Part shown: piece after piece, positions 1 through 8,369 of the stretch | How positions within the stretch are numbered: the first letter of the stretch is position 1 | How the letters are laid out: every line of letters starts with the position of its first letter | Origin: an uncultured Caulobacteraceae bacterium | GTDB taxonomy: Bacteria > Pseudomonadota > Alphaproteobacteria > Caulobacterales > Caulobacteraceae | Reading direction: 5' to 3' | NCBI GenBank assembly: GCA_903872075.1 | Contig: CAIQJF010000022.1 | Coordinates: 1 to 54,860 of the forward strand | DNA: 54,860 bases | The notes under the pieces: model-generated | Told to the model about the DNA's origin: nothing | The model's input: only the letters and a program-made list of their open reading frames with translations | Database searches by the model: none | Program-made: the position numbers and the translations under genes

Positions 1-73
1 CGGGCACCCGGGCCGCTTCGGATGACGCCGGTCGGGCGGGATTGGCCCAAAGGCTACGAAAGGGGACTCGACA

Positions 74-778
74 ATGCGGCCATATCCGCCATTCTGCGGA
101 TCCAGAAGGCCGGACGGGCCGTCCATCTGGGGAATGTCAGTCGACAGCATTGAAGACCGCCCGACAACACCCGAACTCAGGCGCGAGGTGACCGAGGTTC
201 TCGTCGCCCTGAAAAGTCTGGAGCCGACCCTTGCGGCCGGCAACTACCACGATCACGGCGGCGGCAAGTGGGAGAATGCCGGCTGTTCTGCCGATCGCTA
301 TATCCGCGGCGCTGAGGGTGACCTTCACGGCGCGGATGGCAGGCTGGCCAATCGCGGCTTCTGGCGGCATGACGCCGCCGTGCGGTTTCTGCTGCACCTG
401 AACGAGGCTGTGACCGCGGCCGGCGGCCAGTGGCGAGCTCTCTACAACGACTATCAGGTCGCTGAAGAGGTGAACCAGACAACGGGCTGGAAGAACGTCA
501 TCAGCATGGCCAACATGCCGAAGAAGAAGTTCAGGGCGCCGGCGACGCCGAAGCTAGCGGCCGCGAAGACGCCGGAGGAAGCCGCCGCCAGGGCTGAGGC
601 CGATGAGAAGGCCAAGGCTGACGCCTTGGCCAAATGGGAAGCGTCCGCGGGAGGCCTGAACTGGCACGGGCCATCCCCGATGGTGCTCCACTTCCACCTC
701 GACTTCTTCATTCCGCCCAAGAAGCCACCGCCCGCGAACGAAAAACCCGCCGCGGCCGGAGCCGCGGCGGGTGGATAG
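74..778 (+). CDS. Unrecognised 234-residue protein
   Basis: I do not recognise this protein. The ATG at 74 has a good ribosome binding site (AGGGGA at 61-66, 7 bases upstream); an in-frame ATG at 134 has none at useful spacing. The first ~170 residues are mixed polar/aromatic with no signal peptide or membrane segment. Residues ~165-200 are Ala/Glu/Lys rich and probably helical, followed by a His/Phe-rich patch (HFHLDFF) and a Pro/Lys then Ala/Gly tail. The last dozen codons coincide with the intrinsic terminator of the convergent ribosomal operon, so the Ala/Gly tail is partly dictated by that hairpin. Probably a real gene, given its start and high-GC codon use; function unknown. Confidence 0.6.
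   Translation: MRPYPPFCGSRRPDGPSIWGMSVDSIEDRPTTPELRREVTEVLVALKSLEPTLAAGNYHDHGGGKWENAGCSADRYIRGAEGDLHGADGRLANRGFWRHDAAVRFLLHLNEAVTAAGGQWRALYNDYQVAEEVNQTTGWKNVISMANMPKKKFRAPATPKLAAAKTPEEAAARAEADEKAKADALAKWEASAGGLNWHGPSPMVLHFHLDFFIPPKKPPPANEKPAAAGAAAGG
741..772 (-). terminator. Intrinsic terminator of the rpsF-rpsR-rplI operon
   Basis: A perfect 12-bp inverted repeat (745-756 with 761-772, 4-base loop CGGA) is followed, read on the minus strand, by five T residues (plus-strand A at 741-745). This is a textbook Rho-independent terminator 60 bases beyond the rplI stop. It lies wholly inside the 3' end of the convergent gene ending at 778. Confidence 0.88.
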
Positions 779-831
779 TCGTCTGGGCTGACGTTTGACG
801 AAAGGTCCGCCAGACCGGCCGCCGTCAGAGG

Positions 832-1416
832 TTAGTCGTCGCGGCCGAAGCTTTCGTGGCTGCCGGCGCCGCCTTCGAGCATGTCGGCCGCCGCCTGAGC
901 GTCGGTGGCGCGATCTTCCTCGAACTGCGAAGCGATGACGTTCTCGCCGCGCGCCTGGCGCTCGGCTTCGTCAACGCTACGGGCGATGTTGATATTGACC
1001 GTGAGGGTGACTTCCGCGTGAAGGCGAACCTTCACGGGATGGACGCCCAGGGTCTTGATGGGCTTGTCGAGGACGACCATCGAACGGTCGACCTTGCCGC
1101 CTTCGGCGTTCACGGCGTCGGCGATGTCGCGGCCGGACACTGAACCGTACAGTTGACCGCTGTCGCCGGCCTGCCGGATCATCACATAGGACGAGCCGTC
1201 GAGACGTTCGCCGGCCTTGGCGGCCGCCGCGCGGGCGCTGGCGTTGCGGGTTTCGATGTCCGCGCGCTGGCTTTCGAACACCTTCATGTTCGCCTGGGTG
1301 GCGCGAAGGGCCTTGGAGCGGGGCAGGAGGAAGTTGCGCGCGAAGCCGTCTTTGACAGTGACGATTTCGCCCAGGGCGCCGAGGCGCTCGACGCGCTCGA
1401 GAAGAATGACTTTCAT
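832..1416 (-). CDS. rplI: 50S ribosomal protein L9 (bL9)
   Basis: Binds 23S rRNA near the base of the L1 stalk and helps maintain reading frame. The N-terminal domain begins [13 protein letters not shown] and carries the family pattern [20 protein letters not shown] within the first 32 residues, followed by the long connecting helix and a C-terminal domain ([14 protein letters not shown]). At 194 residues it is longer than the ~150 of E. coli; the extra length is an acidic Ala/Glu-rich tail after residue ~150, as is usual in alphaproteobacteria. It is the last gene of the rpsF-rpsR-rplI operon, 13 bases after rpsR, and is followed by a strong intrinsic terminator. Confidence 0.97.
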   Translation of the reverse strand: MKVILLERVERLGALGEIVTVKDGFARNFLLPRSKALRATQANMKVFESQRADIETRNASARAAAAKAGERLDGSSYVMIRQAGDSGQLYGSVSGRDIADAVNAEGGKVDRSMVVLDKPIKTLGVHPVKVRLHAEVTLTVNINIARSVDEAERQARGENVIASQFEEDRATDAQAAADMLEGGAGSHESFGRDD

Positions 1417-1429
1417 GGTCGTTTCGCCC

Positions 1430-1699
1430 CTATTTCACGACGTGCGGGAGCAGGGCGAGGAAGCGGGCGCGCTTGATGGCCTTGGCCAGTTCACGCTGCT
1501 TCTTGGCCGACACCGCGGTGATGCGCGACGGCACGATCTTGCCGCGCTCGGAGACGTAACGCTGGAGCAGCTTGACGTCCTTGTAGTCGATCTTCGGGGC
1601 GTTGGCGCCGGAGAACGGGCAAACCTTGCGACGACGCAGGAAGGCGCGCCGGCCGCCGCCGCCGCCGCCGGTTTCGGGAACTGTGGTTTCTTCGGTCAT
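1430..1699 (-). CDS. rpsR: 30S ribosomal protein S18 (bS18)
   Basis: Small-subunit platform protein that forms a heterodimer with S6. The 89-residue product has a Gly/Arg N-terminal stretch with six consecutive glycines, then the diagnostic core: RRRKVCPF, a [17 protein letters not shown] segment, the [17 protein letters not shown] rRNA-binding motif and an [13 protein letters not shown]-terminus. It lies between rpsF and rplI on the same strand, 27 bases after rpsF, matching the universal S6-S18-L9 arrangement. Confidence 0.97.
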   Translation of the reverse strand: MTEETTVPETGGGGGGRRAFLRRRKVCPFSGANAPKIDYKDVKLLQRYVSERGKIVPSRITAVSAKKQRELAKAIKRARFLALLPHVVK

Positions 1700-1726
1700 G
1701 GCTTCAAATCTCGGGAATGGCGGGGC

Positions 1727-2089
1727 TTAGGCCGGGACGTCGTCGAAGCGACGTTCGCGCTCACGGTCACGACGGGCGAGTACGGGCGAAAGTTCGAGGT
1801 CGAGAACCTCGACGCGCACGGTCATGAACCGCAACACGTCTTCATTGAGGGAGATCTGACGCTCCATTTCCTTCACCGCGGTCGCCGGCGCATCGATCGC
1901 CAGGAGCGAATAATGCCCCTTGCGGTTCTTCTTGATGCGGTAGGTGAGGTTGCGAAGGCCCCAGTACTCGATCTTGGCGATGTGGCCGCCGAGAGATTCG
2001 ATCAGAGCTTTCAGTTCTTCATTCAGGGTCTCGGCCTGAACAGGCGAGATATCCTGGCGTGCGATGAGCACGTGCTCGTATGCGGGCAT
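1727..2089 (-). CDS. rpsF: 30S ribosomal protein S6 (bS6)
   Basis: Partner of S18 on the 30S platform. The 120-residue product starts [15 protein letters not shown] and contains the ferredoxin-like fold signature around [20 protein letters not shown] and [13 protein letters not shown]. The frame is open upstream to 2125, but the start at 2089 is preferred because AAGGA lies six bases upstream and the family begins M-x-Y-E. The Arg/Glu-rich C-terminal tail ([10 protein letters not shown]) is typical. First gene of the operon; a GC-rich foldable leader lies just upstream. Confidence 0.96.
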   Translation of the reverse strand: MPAYEHVLIARQDISPVQAETLNEELKALIESLGGHIAKIEYWGLRNLTYRIKKNRKGHYSLLAIDAPATAVKEMERQISLNEDVLRFMTVRVEVLDLELSPVLARRDRERERRFDDVPA

Positions 2090-2113
2090 GGTTTCCTTCG
2101 TCCGATGGAGGGA

Positions 2114-2146
2114 GCGGCGTCCCACGGCGCTCGGAACAGGCGCCGC
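2114..2146 (-). promoter_or_regulatory. Foldable leader of rpsF, candidate S6:S18 autoregulatory site
   Basis: Read on the minus strand, GCGGCG (2146-2141) pairs with CGCCGC (2119-2114), enclosing a segment that contains TTCCGAGCGCC. An alternative inner helix (GGCGC with GCGCC) is possible. It ends 24 bases before the rpsF start. Known rpsF leaders in many bacteria bind the S6:S18 dimer through a CCG-containing bulge; a CCG is present here. Assignment to that family is inference from position and this trinucleotide only. Confidence 0.3.
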
Positions 2147-2233
2147 GACACGATGGATCTCAGGACGGCGACCGGGAGACTCCCAGTCCTTTGACGTTCC
2201 GTGAAGAGACCGCTCTCCTGCGAGAAGCCGGCG

Positions 2234-2262
2234 CTGATACGCGCAAACCGCTACGGATGCAA
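2234..2262 (-). promoter_or_regulatory. Candidate housekeeping promoter for rpsF
   Basis: On the minus strand TTGCAT (2262-2257) and TATCAG (2239-2234) are separated by 17 bases, a plausible -35/-10 pair about 145 bases upstream of rpsF. Seen by eye only; other placements are possible. Confidence 0.3.
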
Positions 2263-2293
2263 GTCTGAGCCCAGGCCCGCGCCGCAGTCGAGA

Positions 2294-2833
2294 TCAGTGC
2301 GGGTGGCTGGCCCTGTAGGTCTTCAGGGCCCCAAGGGTGCGGGCCACATGTTCTTCGGCCTTGAGGTCGGAATAGACGTACACAACCTTGCCGTCCGACC
2401 CGATCACATAGCTGGTTCGGTCCGAATGGCCGGGAAAGATGGCCAGGGTGGATTTGTAGCTTTCGGCGATCTTCGCGCCAGGGTCGGCCGCCACAGGAAA
2501 CTTGGACCGGCACTCGCTGACGGAGAACTCGGTCAAACGGTCGATATTACCGGAGGTGACGCCGATCACCGTCGCGCCGAGCTTCTGATAATCCGGCGTC
2601 GCCGCCGCGAACTCATGCGCTTCGATCGTACAACCCGACGTGAAGGCGGCCGGGAAGAAATACAGAACGACCGGCCCTTTCTTGAGGGCGTCGGCAAGGT
2701 GGTAGTCGAACTGCTTGCCGGCCTGGGAGGCCTTGGCGGTGAAATCCGGCGCGGATGCGCCGACTTTGAGCGCGGCAAACGCGGGGGTCGCGAGCAGGCT
2801 GGCGACGCCAACGGCGGCGAAGAAGCGCTTCAT
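2294..2833 (-). CDS. Exported peroxiredoxin (AhpC/TSA, BCP/PrxQ-like)
   Basis: Thiol peroxidase that reduces hydrogen peroxide or organic hydroperoxides. From the ATG at 2833, residues 1-20 form a signal peptide (MKRFFAAVG...ATPAFA, then cleavage), so it should act in the periplasm. The active-site motif PAAFTSGC places the peroxidatic cysteine at residue 68, and a second cysteine at 108 (SECRSKF) may be resolving. The rest is a thioredoxin fold with a TSYVIGSDGKVVYVY strand pair. A TTG nine bases further upstream is in frame, but its GGAG motif is too close; ATG at 2833 fits better. It diverges from fabD. Reductant and exact subclass are not evident. Confidence 0.85.
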   Translation of the reverse strand: MKRFFAAVGVASLLATPAFAALKVGASAPDFTAKASQAGKQFDYHLADALKKGPVVLYFFPAAFTSGCTIEAHEFAAATPDYQKLGATVIGVTSGNIDRLTEFSVSECRSKFPVAADPGAKIAESYKSTLAIFPGHSDRTSYVIGSDGKVVYVYSDLKAEEHVARTLGALKTYRASHPH

Positions 2834-2988
2834 GGGGGGCAAGCTCCGTGAGGAAAGTGAGAAGCAATCTTATGCGCTCTTCCTGGGGGCGGGCGCCAGG
2901 GTGCTTGCAGGCCCGGCGCTTGTGGCCCGGCGGGGTTTGACCTAACGCAGGAGCCCAGAAACCCGACGATACGGAGGAACGGCCGACC

Positions 2989-3933
2989 ATGACGCTCGCA
3001 CTTCTTTTCCCCGGCCAGGGCAGTCAGGCCGTGGGCATGGGCGTTGAACTGGCCGAGGCGTTTGCCTCCGCCCGCGCCGTGTTCGAGGAGGTCGACGACG
3101 CGCTGGGTCAGTCTCTCTTCAAGCTCATGCGAGAGGGGCCGATCGAGGATCTCACCCTGACCGAGAACGCTCAGCCGGCCCTGATGGCGGTCAGCGTCGC
3201 CGCCATGCGGGCGTTGTCGGCAGAATTCGGCGTATCGATCTCGCGCGCCGCCTTCGTCGCCGGCCATTCCCTTGGGGAATATGCGGCCCTAGCGGCCGCC
3301 GAGGCAATCAGCCTGACGGACACTGCCCGTCTTCTGCGCCTTCGCGGGCAGGCCATGCAGCGCGCCGTGCCGGTTGGCGAGGGCGCGATGGCGTCCTTGA
3401 TCGGTCCGAAGAGCGACGTGGCTCTTGCGGAGGCGGCGGCGGAGGCCGGGTCAGCTGCGGGGGTCTGCGTGGTCGCGAACGACAACAATGCCGGCAACGT
3501 GGTCATTTCTGGCGCCAAGGCGGCGGTGGATCTGGCGATCGCCAAGGCCAAGGAGCTCGGCGCGAGGGCGATTCCGCTCAATATTTCCGCCCCGTTTCAC
3601 TGCCCTCTGATGCGGCCGGCGGCGGACGAGATGGCTGAAGCCCTGGCCGAAACCATTATCCTGCCGCCTAAGGCCCCGATCATCGCCAACGTCACGGCGC
3701 GGCCCACCCTTGATCCGGAGCTTATTCGCCAATTGCTGGTGGATCAGGTGACTGGGCGCGTGCGGTGGCGTGAATCCATGGAGTGGCTTGCTGGTGAGGG
3801 GGGCGTCACGCGTTTCGCCGAGGTTGGCGCTGGCAAGGTGCTCACCGGAATCGCCAAAAGAATCGCGCCGGACGCCGAAGCGGCGGCGCTGGGCCTGCCG
3901 GCCGATCTTGAAGCCTTCGCAAAGTCACTCTGA
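2989..3933 (+). CDS. fabD: Malonyl-CoA:ACP S-malonyltransferase
   Basis: Transfers malonyl from CoA to acyl carrier protein to feed fatty-acid elongation in the cytoplasm. The 314-residue sequence has the family GQGSQ motif at residues 9-13, the nucleophile motif GHSLGEYAAL near residue 92, and the later PFHCPLM catalytic histidine segment. The start at 2989 has a strong GGAGGAAC upstream. First gene of fabD-fabG-acpP-fabF; fabG follows after 46 bases. Length and motifs are normal. Confidence 0.97.
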   Translation: MTLALLFPGQGSQAVGMGVELAEAFASARAVFEEVDDALGQSLFKLMREGPIEDLTLTENAQPALMAVSVAAMRALSAEFGVSISRAAFVAGHSLGEYAALAAAEAISLTDTARLLRLRGQAMQRAVPVGEGAMASLIGPKSDVALAEAAAEAGSAAGVCVVANDNNAGNVVISGAKAAVDLAIAKAKELGARAIPLNISAPFHCPLMRPAADEMAEALAETIILPPKAPIIANVTARPTLDPELIRQLLVDQVTGRVRWRESMEWLAGEGGVTRFAEVGAGKVLTGIAKRIAPDAEAAALGLPADLEAFAKSL

Positions 3934-3979
3934 TTCCTCGCGGACCTCGCTCCGCGCTCACTTCACCGAAAGGTCCGGG

Positions 3980-4720
3980 ATGTTTGATCTCACGGGAAAG
4001 ACCGCTCTTGTCACCGGCGCCAGCGGTGGAATAGGCGGCGCGATCGCCCGCGCACTCCACGCGCAAGGCGCGCACGTCGTATTGTCGGGCACACGTCAGG
4101 CCGCGCTGGATTCGGTTGCTGCGGACCTGGGCGCGCGCGTCTCGACGGTTGTCTGCAATCTCGACGACGCCGCGGCCGTGGACGGTCTGGTCGCCGCCGC
4201 CGAAGCCGCGGCGGGCGCTCCGCTCGACATCCTGGTGGCGAACGCCGGTATTACGCGCGACGGCCTGCTGATGCGGATGAAGGATGAGGACTGGGAGGCG
4301 GTGCTGCGCGTGAACCTGGAGGGCTACTTCCGCCTCTGCCGGTCGGCGATGCGCGGCATGATGAAGCGTCGCGTGGGCCGCATCATCGGTATCACCTCGG
4401 TGGTCGGTGTCATGGGTAACCCGGGTCAGACGAACTACGCGGCCTCGAAGGCTGGCATGATCGGCTTTTCCAAGGCCCTCGCCCAAGAGATTGCCAGCCG
4501 GGGCATCACGGTGAATTGTATCGCGCCGGGTTTCATCGAAAGTCCGATGACGGACGCTTTGAATGACGCCCAGAAGGCCCAGATCCTCACGACGATTCCC
4601 CAGGGTCGACTGGGCGCCGGGGCGGACATCGGCGCGGCCTGCGTCTATCTGGCCAGCGACGAAGGCGGGTATGTCACGGGACAGACACTGCATGTGAACG
4701 GCGGCATGGCGATGATCTGA
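3980..4720 (+). CDS. fabG: 3-oxoacyl-ACP reductase
   Basis: NADPH-dependent reduction of beta-ketoacyl-ACP in fatty-acid elongation. The 246-residue SDR shows the cofactor motif TGASGGIGGAIA near residue 14, NAGITRDGLLMRM, and the catalytic Ser-Tyr-Lys set (ITSVVGVMGNPGQTNYAASKAG). The frame is open much further upstream into fabD, but the ATG at 3980, preceded by GAAAGG and starting MFDLTGK, gives the normal length and no overlap. The context between fabD and acpP supports the FabG role over a generic SDR. Confidence 0.96.
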   Translation: MFDLTGKTALVTGASGGIGGAIARALHAQGAHVVLSGTRQAALDSVAADLGARVSTVVCNLDDAAAVDGLVAAAEAAAGAPLDILVANAGITRDGLLMRMKDEDWEAVLRVNLEGYFRLCRSAMRGMMKRRVGRIIGITSVVGVMGNPGQTNYAASKAGMIGFSKALAQEIASRGITVNCIAPGFIESPMTDALNDAQKAQILTTIPQGRLGAGADIGAACVYLASDEGGYVTGQTLHVNGGMAMI

Positions 4721-4828
4721 TCGGCGCGCCTTATATGGCCCCGCCCGCCGCCGCGACGGTGGCGTTGGCGCCGCTAGGCGGACCGAAAGGAACATGCTAG
4801 GCGAAATTCCGAACCGAGAGAGCCAAGG

Positions 4829-4854
4829 TTGAGGTCGCAACGCGCGGCTATCGA
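4829..4854 (+). promoter_or_regulatory. Candidate promoter upstream of acpP
   Basis: TTGAGG (4829-4834) and TATCGA (4849-4854) are 14 bases apart within the context GCTATCGAC, resembling the short-spacer housekeeping promoters of Caulobacter. It sits about 75 bases before acpP in a 211-base gap that otherwise holds nothing I recognise. Weak evidence. Confidence 0.3.
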
Positions 4855-4931
4855 CGCTAATCCAGAGCGCCGGCGGCCCAGGGAGACCTGGATTCGCCGG
4901 AGCTGATCAAACGAGAGGGACTGCACCTTAA

Positions 4932-5171
4932 ATGTCCGACACACTTGAGCGCGTTCGCAAGATCGTCATCGAACACCTGGACGCCGACCCGGAAAAGGTC
5001 ACCGAAAAAGCGAGCTTCATCGACGACCTGGGCGCGGACAGCCTGGACAACGTCGAACTGGTGATGGCTTTCGAAGAAGAATTCGACATCGAGATTCCTG
5101 ACGACGCCGCCGAGCACATTCAGACCGTGGGCGACGCGGTCAAGTTCATCGGGGAGCGCCTGGGCGCCTGA
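4932..5171 (+). CDS. acpP: Acyl carrier protein
   Basis: Small acidic carrier (79 residues) for growing acyl chains in fatty-acid and lipid A synthesis. The phosphopantetheine attachment serine lies in the invariant [16 protein letters not shown] helix II region near residue 37. The sequence begins [16 protein letters not shown], as in most alphaproteobacterial AcpP. It has its own 211-base upstream gap, suggesting an independent promoter, and fabF starts five bases after its stop. Confidence 0.98.
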   Translation: MSDTLERVRKIVIEHLDADPEKVTEKASFIDDLGADSLDNVELVMAFEEEFDIEIPDDAAEHIQTVGDAVKFIGERLGA

Positions 5172-5176
5172 GCAAG

Positions 5177-6463
5177 GTGGTGCGTCGAGTCGTCGTCACG
5201 GGACTGGGCCTCGTCACTCCCCTCGCGTGGGGGACCGAGGCGTCCTGGCAAGCCATTCTCGCCGGCAAGTCCGGGGCGGGTCGAATCACAACGTTCGATC
5301 CGACCGGATACGCCTGTCAGGTGGCTTGTGAGGTCCCACGCGTTGACGGCCGGGGCGGCGGCGGACCGAACATTCCGCATTCCTTTGATCCCGATCAGGT
5401 GATGAGCCCGAAGGAACAGAGGCGCGTCAACGACTTCATTCTTTACGCCATGGCCGCCGCAGATGAGGCCGTGCGCGATTCCGGATGGGCGCCTCAGACC
5501 GACGAGGAGCGCGAGCGCACCGGGGTCAATATCGGCGCCGGAATTGGCGGGCTGTCGACGATCGCCGAGACCGCGATCGAAATGCATGAGAAGGGTCCCC
5601 GCCGGGTCAGCCCGTTCTTCATCACGTCAGCCCTGATCAACCTGGCCTCCGGCCAGGTCTCCATCCGGCATGGTTTCCGGGGCCCAAATCACTCCGTGGT
5701 GACGGCCTGCGCCACCGGCGCTCATGCCGTCGGCGACGCCATGCGGTTCATTCAGCACGGCGACGCCGACGTTATGGTGGCCGGCGGCGCCGAGGCGGCC
5801 GTCTGCCCGATCGGAATCGCCGGGTTCATTGCCTGCCGGGCTCTGTCGACCGGTTACAACGACGACCCTCAGAAGGCCTCGCGTCCTTATGACAGCGGGC
5901 GCGACGGCTTTGTGATGGGCGAAGGCGCCGGTGTCCTGGTGCTTGAGGAACTCGAGCATGCGCGGGCGCGTGGGGCGAAGATTTACGCCGAAGTGATCGG
6001 CTACGGCCTTGCCGGGGATGCGCACCACATCACCGCGCCGGCCGAGGACGGCGATGGCGGCTTCCGGGCCATGCGCGCCGCGATCCGCAGCGCCGGGCTT
6101 GAGCCGGGCGATATCGATTACATCAACGCCCATGGCACATCGACGCCCCTTGGGGACGAGATCGAACTCGGCGCCGTCCAACGATTGCTGGGACCCGCCG
6201 CGGCCAAAGCGACTCTGTCGTCCACGAAGGGGGCGATCGGTCACCTGCTCGGCGCGGCCGGAGCCGTTGAGGCGGCGTTCACAGTCCTGGCGCTTCGTGA
6301 TCAGATCGCGCCGCCGACCATCAACCTGGACAATCCGTCTGTGGCGACGCCGATCGACCTGGTCCCGAAGGTCGCCAAGCCCATGAAGATCGACATCGCC
6401 ATGTCGAACAGCTTCGGGTTCGGCGGCACCAACGCCTCGGTCGTGTTCAAGAAGGCCCCGTGA
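5177..6463 (+). CDS. fabF: Beta-ketoacyl-ACP synthase II
   Basis: Condenses malonyl-ACP with acyl-ACP to extend fatty acids. The Cys-His-His triad is visible: Cys178 in VTACATGAHAVGDA, a histidine in NAHGTSTPLGD and another in STKGAIGHLLGAAG; the C-terminal GFGGTNASVVF is diagnostic. Length (428 residues) is normal. Two adjacent GTG codons (5177 and 5180) could start it, with AAGG overlapping the first, so the start is uncertain by one residue. The five-base gap after acpP suggests coupled translation. Confidence 0.95.
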   Translation: MVRRVVVTGLGLVTPLAWGTEASWQAILAGKSGAGRITTFDPTGYACQVACEVPRVDGRGGGGPNIPHSFDPDQVMSPKEQRRVNDFILYAMAAADEAVRDSGWAPQTDEERERTGVNIGAGIGGLSTIAETAIEMHEKGPRRVSPFFITSALINLASGQVSIRHGFRGPNHSVVTACATGAHAVGDAMRFIQHGDADVMVAGGAEAAVCPIGIAGFIACRALSTGYNDDPQKASRPYDSGRDGFVMGEGAGVLVLEELEHARARGAKIYAEVIGYGLAGDAHHITAPAEDGDGGFRAMRAAIRSAGLEPGDIDYINAHGTSTPLGDEIELGAVQRLLGPAAAKATLSSTKGAIGHLLGAAGAVEAAFTVLALRDQIAPPTINLDNPSVATPIDLVPKVAKPMKIDIAMSNSFGFGGTNASVVFKKAP

Positions 6464-7491
6464 CCCGCCGGCCTCGTTCGCGAGGCTCCAAGACCGGCGC
6501 CGCCCGAGGGCCAGGACCACGCCTTTCGCGCCTCGGCGCGAGCTTCATCGCTTTGCTGCTGCTGTGCGCGGGCTGGACCTATTGGGGACCGGGGCCCGCG
6601 GCCGCGTCCGGAGATTCGACGATCGTGCAGTTGGCGCCCGGCGAAGGTGTCGGCGGCGTCGCGCTCAACCTGAGTCGTGCGGGCGTCGTTTCGTCGCGAG
6701 TCGCGTTCATCGCGGCTGCGGTGGCCTCCGGGCGCGCGCACAGCCTGAAGGCAGGCGAGTACGAGGTCCCGACCCACATGTCGCTCGCGGGCCTTCTGGA
6801 CAAGATTCACCGGGGTCTGGTCGTGCGCCACTTCGTGACGATCCCCGAAGGTTTCACGGTCCGCGACGCCGTCGGCGTTCTGCGCCGGGCCGATTTTCTC
6901 ACCGGCGACGTGTCGGCGCCGAAGGAGGGGAGTCTCCTCCCCGAAACCTACGAAGTCCGCCGCGGCGATCGGCGGGAAGCAGTCCTGGCGCGCATGGTCA
7001 GCGCCCGGTCCAAACTGCTTCAGGCTCTGTGGGCGGCGCGAGCGTCGGGGCTCCCTTACCGTTCGGCCGAAGACGCGGTAATTCTCGCCTCGGTCGTCGA
7101 GAAGGAGACCGCCAAGACCGACGAGCGGCCCAGGATCGCCGCGGTGTTCATCAATCGACTGAGGAAGGGCATGCGGCTGGAAAGCGATCCTACCGTCATC
7201 TATGGCGTATCCGGCGGTGTTCCGCTGGGCCGCGGGCTGCGTGTGTCGGAACTGGCCTCGACCTCGCCGTACAACACCTATCGCGTGGCCGGCCTGCCGC
7301 CGACGCCGATCGCCAATCCCGGCCGCGCCGCCCTCGCCGCGGCGCTCCAACCGGCGCGCACCGATGATCTGTTCTTCGTCGCGGATGGGACCGGAGGGCA
7401 CGTCTTCGCGGCCACGTTTGAGGCGCACAAACGCAACGTCGCCCACTGGCGCTCGGTGGAGCAGGCGCGATGTTCCGGGGCGGGCGCATGA
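6460..7491 (+). CDS. mltG: Endolytic murein transglycosylase MltG
   Basis: Inner-membrane anchored lytic transglycosylase that cuts nascent glycan strands and sets their length. A basic cytoplasmic N-terminus (residues 1-23) precedes one membrane helix (~24-42). The periplasmic part contains a LysM-like region, then the catalytic YceG core with the glutamate motif VVEKETA (residues 212-218), followed by VFINRLRKGMRLESDPTVIYG. The GTG start overlaps the fabF stop by four bases, and yicC overlaps its stop by four. The fabF-mltG-yicC-gmk order is common in alphaproteobacteria. Length 343 is typical. Confidence 0.93.
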   Translation: MTRRPRSRGSKTGAARGPGPRLSRLGASFIALLLLCAGWTYWGPGPAAASGDSTIVQLAPGEGVGGVALNLSRAGVVSSRVAFIAAAVASGRAHSLKAGEYEVPTHMSLAGLLDKIHRGLVVRHFVTIPEGFTVRDAVGVLRRADFLTGDVSAPKEGSLLPETYEVRRGDRREAVLARMVSARSKLLQALWAARASGLPYRSAEDAVILASVVEKETAKTDERPRIAAVFINRLRKGMRLESDPTVIYGVSGGVPLGRGLRVSELASTSPYNTYRVAGLPPTPIANPGRAALAAALQPARTDDLFFVADGTGGHVFAATFEAHKRNVAHWRSVEQARCSGAGA

Positions 7492-8369
7492 CGGTCACCA
7501 GCATGACGGGCTTCGCCCGGCGCGAGGGGGGCCTCGACGACTGGACCTGGGCGGTTGAGGCCCGGTCCGTGAACGGGCGCAACCTTGAGGTCCGGTTCCG
7601 GGGACCGCCCGGCCTCGATAGCCTCGAGCGGTTGACCCGCGAAGCCGCCCAAGGCCGGTTCCAGCGTGGCCAGATCAACGTCACTATCCAGGGCCGCAGG
7701 GCGACGGCATCGCGGCGTACGAGCATCAACAGTGAGACGCTGGAACGATATCTCAGCTTCGGCGCCACGTTGATCAGCCAGGGCAAGGCCACCGTTCCCG
7801 CCTTGGACGGCCTGTTGGCGCTTCCCGGCGTGATCGAAGTGTCTGAGCAGGACGAGCCGGCCGAAGACCGGGCGCGTGTGGAAGCCGCTATGGCCGCGTC
7901 GGTTGCAGAGACGCTGGACGACCTCAAGGCCTCCCGCGCCTCGGAAGGCGTCGCCATCACCGCGATCCTCAACGGTTTTCTGGAGAGGATCGCCCAGCTC
8001 TCGGCCGCGGCCGACCAAACTGCGCGCGGCCAGCCGGCGCTGATCAAGGCGCGGTTCGAGCGGCGACTGGCCGAGCTTGTGGGAGAGTCGGTCAATGCTG
8101 ACCGGGTCGTTCAGGAGGCCGCGGCCCTGGCGGTTCGGGCGGATGTGCGCGAGGAAATCGATCGCCTTGTCGGCCATGTCGGCGCGGCGCGGACGTTGAT
8201 CGATCAGGACGGAGCCAGCGGCCGTCGGCTGGACTTCCTGACTCAGGAGTTCATGCGCGAAGCCAACACCCTGTGCTCGAAGTCGGCCGCCGCCGACCTG
8301 ACGGCGATCGGCCTCGAACTGAAGGCGACGATCGATCAGTTCCGTGAACAGGTGCAGAATGTCGAGTGA
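7488..8369 (+). CDS. YicC family endoribonuclease-like protein
   Basis: Member of the YicC/YloC family; E. coli YicC is linked to small-RNA turnover and reported to be a ribonuclease. The start at 7488 (ATGA overlap with the mltG stop) gives the family opening MTVTSMTGFARREG and 293 residues; an ATG at 7470 would add six residues. Other family features are DWTWAVEARSVNGRNLEVRFR near the N-terminus and, at the C-terminus, GRRLDFLTQEFMREANTLCSK followed by helices ending in QFREQVQNVE. It sits between mltG and gmk, overlapping the latter by 11 bases. Confidence 0.9.
   Translation: MTVTSMTGFARREGGLDDWTWAVEARSVNGRNLEVRFRGPPGLDSLERLTREAAQGRFQRGQINVTIQGRRATASRRTSINSETLERYLSFGATLISQGKATVPALDGLLALPGVIEVSEQDEPAEDRARVEAAMAASVAETLDDLKASRASEGVAITAILNGFLERIAQLSAAADQTARGQPALIKARFERRLAELVGESVNADRVVQEAAALAVRADVREEIDRLVGHVGAARTLIDQDGASGRRLDFLTQEFMREANTLCSKSAAADLTAIGLELKATIDQFREQVQNVE

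Noticed and set aside
4795..4830. Twelve-codon frame with AAAGGAAC upstream in the fabG-acpP gap
   Set aside because: No regulatory codon pattern and no paired hairpins; chance expectation is high.
7470..7487. ATG at 7470 as the yicC start
   Set aside because: The ATG at 7488 forms the usual ATGA overlap with mltG and gives the family N-terminus directly.
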